This document shows positions 59,970-64,000 of a stretch of DNA of 64,000 nt, piece by piece (within the stretch, counting starts at the first letter, position 1; every line of letters starts with the position of its first letter). The DNA is from Rickettsia rhipicephali str. 3-7-female6-CWPP (GTDB lineage Bacteria; Pseudomonadota; Alphaproteobacteria; Rickettsiales; Rickettsiaceae): assembly GCF_000284075.1 (NCBI RefSeq), contig NC_017042.1, forward strand, positions 682,001 to 746,000, read 5' to 3'. A program made the translations under genes and the position numbers. The notes under the pieces are model-generated. The model saw nothing but the letters and a program-made list of their open reading frames with translations, searched no databases and was not told the origin of the DNA.

Positions 59970-60665
59970 TCACATCTTCACAAGTCGTAGCCAAGCTGCC
60001 CAGTCACGTTTGCCTAAATCTTCTTCAAACGATAATAAGTCTTTTACCGTCTGCTTACACATTTCTACGGAAGGGATTATAAGCTCTTGTTCTTTTGTAG
60101 AATTTAGTAGGCATTGCGTTTTACAAGCTTGTTCTAAATGGTAAGTATAAAACATAGCTTCATGAATAGTTTTGCCGCAAGTAATAGCACCGTGATTACG
60201 AAGTAACATCACATAATTCTGTTTAAGGTCAGTAACAAGTCTACTACTCTGTTTGTCGGCATCTAGTACTAGAGAATTATAATTATGATATGATATTCTG
60301 TCGTAAAAATGTAATGCCCATTGACTGATCGGTAAAAGCCCACATTTTAAAGCAGAAACGGCAATAACTGCAGGAGTATGATAATGAAAAATGGCAGAAA
60401 TATCAGGGCGTGTTTTATAAATACTACCATGAATAAAGTAACCGGTTTTATTATATTGATATTCTTCCCCTTCTAAAATTTGTCCGTCTAAACTAACTTT
60501 TAAAAGATTCTCTGTAGTTACTTCTTCAAATCTTAGTCCAAAAGGATAAATATAGTAAAAATCGGCATTTTTAGGTCTTGCGGATAGATGCGTATAAGTA
60601 TGATCATCCAGCGATAAATACGCCATTATTCGGTAAGCGGCAGCTAAATTATATTTTATATCCAT
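59970..60665 (-). CDS. Class II aldolase/adducin-family protein
   Basis: A 231-residue metal-dependent aldolase-fold protein. The zinc-binding H-x-H is in [19 protein letters not shown], a third His is in [20 protein letters not shown], and [12 protein letters not shown] follows as usual. The N-terminus ([26 protein letters not shown]) gives the H-x-S-x-R and phosphate-loop region. Members act on fuculose or ribulose 5-phosphate or methylthioribulose phosphate. This branch, common in alphaproteobacteria, has no assigned substrate. Confidence 0.88.
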   Translation of the reverse strand: MDIKYNLAAAYRIMAYLSLDDHTYTHLSARPKNADFYYIYPFGLRFEEVTTENLLKVSLDGQILEGEEYQYNKTGYFIHGSIYKTRPDISAIFHYHTPAVIAVSALKCGLLPISQWALHFYDRISYHNYNSLVLDADKQSSRLVTDLKQNYVMLLRNHGAITCGKTIHEAMFYTYHLEQACKTQCLLNSTKEQELIIPSVEMCKQTVKDLLSFEEDLGKRDWAAWLRLVKM

Positions 60666-60740
60666 AATTGTTAAAATCTATATTGGTTTTATGTTATTCT
60701 CGCGTGATGTTGTTGCATGAATCAGCTTTCCCTTCTGAAC

Positions 60741-60836
60741 TACGGAAATTGCATAGCAATTGACGAAGCAATCTCAGAAGTCTGTTATTATTTTATGAGA
60801 TTGCCACGCAAGTACTACGACTGCTCGCAATGATGG
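60741..60836. repeat. Palindromic repeat (family C)
   Basis: TACGGAAATTGCATAGCAAT ... AAGCAATCTCAGAAGTCTGT ... ATGAGATTGCCACG ... GCTCGCAATGATGG. It fills much of the gap between the aldolase and the membrane protein. Confidence 0.65.
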
Positions 60837-60900
60837 GGTAATATCTACACAACAATATCAAACAGGAATGACATAGGAGCTGTGCAACAAATCCTCAACG

Positions 60901-62709
60901 CTATTTAAAAGGAGCGTATACTGCTTCTTCCTTTGTTTCTATAATCGCTTCTTTAGGAGCTTTTATGCATTCTTGTAAGGATTGCTTACCTAAATACGGT
61001 GCTAGATTATAATTTAATATATAACATTGTAAATTATCTTTCTTACCGCTAAAGTTAAATTCAATTTTATTGCCTTGCTCCAATAGCTTTTTAACTTCTG
61101 TTGTTTGCTGGATAAAATTCTTTTGTTCTAAGTTTAAGTGTTTGATTCTTAGTATATTTTTTACTACGGAAAACGTAGAAACAGCAAGAAGCAGAAGGAA
61201 TATAAATAACTCTTTATTACTTTGCTTGTGTAAGAAAATACTATTTTTAACATATGAAGCTGCAATTATTCCGATAGCTATAACATAACATCCAAGATAT
61301 CTAAGTAACGATGCTCCTCTAATTGCCTCTTCATAACTAAAGTTAAAGAAATATAAATATAACCGCCACAAAGCAAAAATTATAAAACACGCAAACGTAC
61401 TTATCAGGAAAAATTTATATTCTTTCAGCAAATCCGGTTTATATTTACGAATGCCGTACCATGCAGCTATACAAATAGTATATACAACTAAACTTCCTTC
61501 TTTTAATAAGAATAACAAGAGAAATTTACCGTAATTTAGTAATAATGATCTATGCTGTTCATTAAAATTTTCAGCAATATATACTAAATTGCTAAAACTA
61601 TGTTCGCATCTGTCAAAAAAATCATGGGTATTTTTAAAATAACTCATCCAAATAAAATTACACAAAATAGGTAAAGTAAGTAAAATCAGATACGTAATAT
61701 AATCACTTGATTTTTTAGGCTTTTTATAAAAAATTATATAATGAGCTATAAGAATTATCGCAGCAAAACTAGCAAGCCATGTTCCAATTTCTCGGAAAAA
61801 GGCAAGTAATATCATAATAGGTAAAATAAGCAATAATGCTTTTTTCTTGTCTTCCGCAAGGATATAAATTGCAAAAATAGCTCCGAACATTAATCCAATA
61901 GTACTATCGTTATATATTGAACGAATTCCGGTCGTATATAATACTACGCCGCAAAGTAAAAGTAAAAACAACATTCCGGTTTGCCACAATTTCTTATTTG
62001 CAGCTAAAGGAGCTAGAAATGCTAAATGTAATAAGAAATGAGCAAATAATACGTTACCGTCCGAATAACCTGAAAGTAGCAGCATAAAATAATGATAAAC
62101 GGCAGCTCCTCTTGGATAATGGGCATGAGTAGTAATAATGGAAGTTAACGAAAACTGATTTTCAAAAACACCGAAATATAACAATTCTTTAGTAAATATT
62201 CCCCAATGTGAGAAATCATCATAAGCATGCAGCGATGCATCTCTGGTATAAAGAAAAAACAAAAGAATCAATAAAGTAAATACAATGATTTCAATTATAT
62301 TTTTTCTAGATTCCTGCTTCCACAGAAATGACATGCAGGAGGTATTATTGCGTAGATCAAGAAATGCGTGCGGTGTCATACCGTGGCTTGACCACGGTAT
62401 CCAAAAATATAACTTAAAAATACTAAACATTTTTAACTGGATCCCGCTACTTAATCGCGGGATGACAGGAGCGGAGCCACCCCCTACAACAACGCCTATG
62501 AAATGCAGGAATGATATGAAAGCTAAAAATATACCGATGAAATAACATATATATGTTGCAGCCGGTAATAGCTTTAACATAGCAAAACAATATAAAATCG
62601 GTACTAATATGCTGATTGTTACGGGAATAGCGAAAGTCAATTTTGTTTTGAAATATTTGGCAAAAAAAGACGAAAACCCAAAAATGCTTAATATCGGTAT
62701 TATGATCAT
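60901..62709 (-). CDS. Polytopic membrane protein, possible GT-C glycosyltransferase, with repeat insert
   Basis: A 602-residue protein with about eleven or twelve hydrophobic segments and a short polar C-terminal domain (NKIEFNFSGKKDNLQCYILN). An extracytoplasmic loop after an early helix carries HAYDDFSHWGIFTKELLYFG and later THAHYPRGAAVYHYFMLLL, a D-D-F-S-H-W and YPRG pattern resembling GT-C-type membrane glycosyltransferases. That assignment is tentative. Residues about 70-136 are encoded by nested palindromic repeats (62300-62520; for example FWIPWSSHGMTPHAF), inserted between hydrophobic segments without breaking the frame. Confidence 0.65.
   Translation of the reverse strand: MIIIPILSIFGFSSFFAKYFKTKLTFAIPVTISILVPILYCFAMLKLLPAATYICYFIGIFLAFISFLHFIGVVVGGGSAPVIPRLSSGIQLKMFSIFKLYFWIPWSSHGMTPHAFLDLRNNTSCMSFLWKQESRKNIIEIIVFTLLILLFFLYTRDASLHAYDDFSHWGIFTKELLYFGVFENQFSLTSIITTHAHYPRGAAVYHYFMLLLSGYSDGNVLFAHFLLHLAFLAPLAANKKLWQTGMLFLLLLCGVVLYTTGIRSIYNDSTIGLMFGAIFAIYILAEDKKKALLLILPIMILLAFFREIGTWLASFAAIILIAHYIIFYKKPKKSSDYITYLILLTLPILCNFIWMSYFKNTHDFFDRCEHSFSNLVYIAENFNEQHRSLLLNYGKFLLLFLLKEGSLVVYTICIAAWYGIRKYKPDLLKEYKFFLISTFACFIIFALWRLYLYFFNFSYEEAIRGASLLRYLGCYVIAIGIIAASYVKNSIFLHKQSNKELFIFLLLLAVSTFSVVKNILRIKHLNLEQKNFIQQTTEVKKLLEQGNKIEFNFSGKKDNLQCYILNYNLAPYLGKQSLQECIKAPKEAIIETKEEAVYAPFK
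62375..62467. repeat. Family B repeat nested in a family A relic, inside a gene
   Basis: GTCATACCGTGGCTTGACCA ... AACTGGATCCCGCTACTTAA ... GCGGGATGACA. Family A fragments flank it (TAGATTCCTGCTTCCACAGA at about 62311 and AATGCAGGAATGATATGA at about 62505). All are read through in the membrane-protein frame. Confidence 0.7.
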
Positions 62710-62762
62710 ATTAATTTGTAAATAATTTTTTGGTCATTGCGTGGACCGGTAAAACCCACTGT

Positions 62763-62792
62763 GTCATCCCGTGGTCAAGCCACGGGATGACA
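62763..62792. repeat. Compact family B palindrome
   Basis: TGTCATCCCGTGGTCAAG and its complement CTTGACCACGGGATGACA overlap into one 30-bp palindrome, in the gap between ppdK and the membrane-protein gene. Confidence 0.7.
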
Positions 62793-62893
62793 GAGGTGAA
62801 ATTGATTCACGCAACAAGGCCACGCGGGAATGACATAGAACGAAAAATGTCCGGTACTATAGGTATCAATACCCGCTCACAACAACGCCTTTA

Positions 62894-64000
62894 TCACCCG
62901 TGTTTAATTTTAGCTTGTGCTGCGGCGATTCTTGCTATAGGGATACGGTATGGAGAACAAGAAACATAGTTTAAATTCATTCTATGAAAAAATTCTATAG
63001 AGGCAGGGTTCCCTGCATGTTCTCCGCAAGCTCCGAGTTTCAAATTAGCATTACTGCTTTTTCCGCGTTTTATAGCAATTTCAATTAATTCTCCTACTCC
63101 TTCTTCATCGAGAGTAGTAAATGGATCGGATTCAAAAATCTTTTCTTCTAAATAATATGGAAGAAAAGAGGCAATATCATCTCTAGAAATTCCATATGTA
63201 GTCTGAGTTAAATCATTAGTACCAAAACTAAAATAGTCAACTTCCTTAGCTATTTTCTTACTGCCGAGTGCTGCCCTGGGTAGTTCTATCATAGTACCGA
63301 GCGTAAAGGAAAACTTATATCTATAACGTTGCTCTAATTCCTCTATTACCGCATAAATATCCATTTTAAGCTTTTTTATTTCACCTACATTGCTAATTAA
63401 AGGAATCATTAATTCTAAGTTACATTCTATATGTTCTTTTTTATGTAGCTCAAAAATAGCTGTAAAAATTGCTTCAATTTGCATTTGGTAAATTTCCGGC
63501 GAACATATACCAAGTCTACATCCACGGTAACCGAGCATAGGATTTACTTCATGCATAGCATGAAGACGTTGATTAATCATGGATAAAGGTAGATTTAAGC
63601 TATTGGCTAAATTCTTTTTATCTTCTTCGGTGGTAGGTAAAAACTCATGTAATGGCGGATCAAGTAATCTAATATTTACCGGTTTATCTTTCATTACTCT
63701 GAATAAAGCTTTAAAATCCTCAGTTTGCAGAGGTAATAATTTCTGCACGGCAAGCTTTCTCCGTTCTATATCAGGAGCAATAATCATTTCTCTTACTAAA
63801 GGAATTTTATTTTTATCAAAAAACATATGTTCGCTACGACACAAACCTATACCTTGAGCTCCAAACTTTATAGATACTAAAGCATCGTTAACTGTTTCAG
63901 CATTTGCACGAACTTTTAAGCTACTAATCTCGTCTGCCCAATCTAAAATCAATTTTGATTCCTCACTGAAAGTAGGTTGAATTAACGGCATTTCACCTAA
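62894..64000 (-). CDS. ppdK: Pyruvate, phosphate dikinase (C-terminal part, cut by the window)
   Basis: Interconverts PEP and pyruvate with ATP/phosphate/PPi. Only the C-terminal PEP/pyruvate TIM-barrel domain is inside the window; the frame continues past 64000. Landmarks: VSIKFGAQGIGLCRSEHMFF, the loop MLGYRGCRLGICSPEIYQMQ, SFTLGTMIELPRAALGSKKI, FSFGTNDLTQTTYGISRDDI, and the catalytic-Cys segment LNYVSCSPYRIPIARIAAAQ near the end, after GACGEHAGNPASIEFFHRM. The visible part is intact. Confidence 0.94.
   Translation of the reverse strand, partial: LGEMPLIQPTFSEESKLILDWADEISSLKVRANAETVNDALVSIKFGAQGIGLCRSEHMFFDKNKIPLVREMIIAPDIERRKLAVQKLLPLQTEDFKALFRVMKDKPVNIRLLDPPLHEFLPTTEEDKKNLANSLNLPLSMINQRLHAMHEVNPMLGYRGCRLGICSPEIYQMQIEAIFTAIFELHKKEHIECNLELMIPLISNVGEIKKLKMDIYAVIEELEQRYRYKFSFTLGTMIELPRAALGSKKIAKEVDYFSFGTNDLTQTTYGISRDDIASFLPYYLEEKIFESDPFTTLDEEGVGELIEIAIKRGKSSNANLKLGACGEHAGNPASIEFFHRMNLNYVSCSPYRIPIARIAAAQAKIKHG

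Noticed and set aside
1..64000. CRISPR array or rRNA operon
   Set aside because: The many repeats are dispersed palindromes without regular spacing or spacers, and no rRNA-like conserved stretch was seen.

Overview
This window is a chromosomal segment of a spotted-fever-group-like Rickettsia (obligate intracellular alphaproteobacterium). The evidence is the strong A+T bias, a complete Sca4 (gene D/PS120) cell-surface-antigen gene, a Tlc nucleotide translocase, a reduced gene set in the order usual for Rickettsia (truB-rpsO-pnp, kdsD-lptC-lptA-lptB, nrdA/nrdB, ppdK), and dozens of Rickettsia palindromic elements (RPE) between and inside genes. The species cannot be fixed from the sequence alone. 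The number of recently broken genes and a degenerate IS982-family copy suggest a lineage undergoing active decay, as in many tick-associated rickettsiae.

Layout. 1-13 kb: NAD kinase, RNase J, gpsA, a broken secreted small protein, an AEC permease, an alpha/beta hydrolase, thioredoxin reductase, a frameshifted succinate-semialdehyde dehydrogenase, a family 2 glycosyltransferase and UvrD helicase. 13-16 kb: a broken and an intact member of a rickettsial helical protein family. 16-25 kb: a threonine-dehydratase-like enzyme, Lon, an autotransporter passenger remnant, tRNA-Asp, hibernation factor HPF, a broken gamma carbonic anhydrase, FolD and a ferredoxin-NADP reductase. 25-31 kb is an accessory decay zone: an orphan antitoxin remnant, a decayed chaperone-usher (Csu/SCPU-type) pilus operon, a frameshifted AA10 (LPMO/chitin-binding type 4) gene, and an IS982-family element with 240-bp inverted arms. 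31-40 kb: nrdA and nrdB separated by a broken Rpn-type nuclease gene, then a 950-residue repeat protein with a decayed tandem paralogue. 40-55 kb: miaA, a phosphomannomutase, the LPS transport/Kdo operon, pnp, rpsO, truB, tlc4 and sca4. 55-64 kb: an XRE regulator, YihY/BrkB, a minimal glutamine-synthetase-like protein divergent from PgeF, a broken deformylase-like gene, a broken VapBC pair, a class II aldolase, a large polytopic membrane protein and the 3' part of ppdK.

The intact genes cover housekeeping functions: nucleotide import and reduction, RNA decay, translation, envelope LPS export and redox balance. Sca4 and Tlc4 are host-interaction genes. The broken genes are mostly adhesion, chitin-binding, toxin-antitoxin and mobile functions. 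RPE-type repeats have been absorbed into the reading frames of truB, miaA, manB, gpsA, the threonine-dehydratase-like gene and the polytopic membrane protein, and one abuts lptA. They are the main source of structural novelty here, together with the AA10 relic and the pilus relic.
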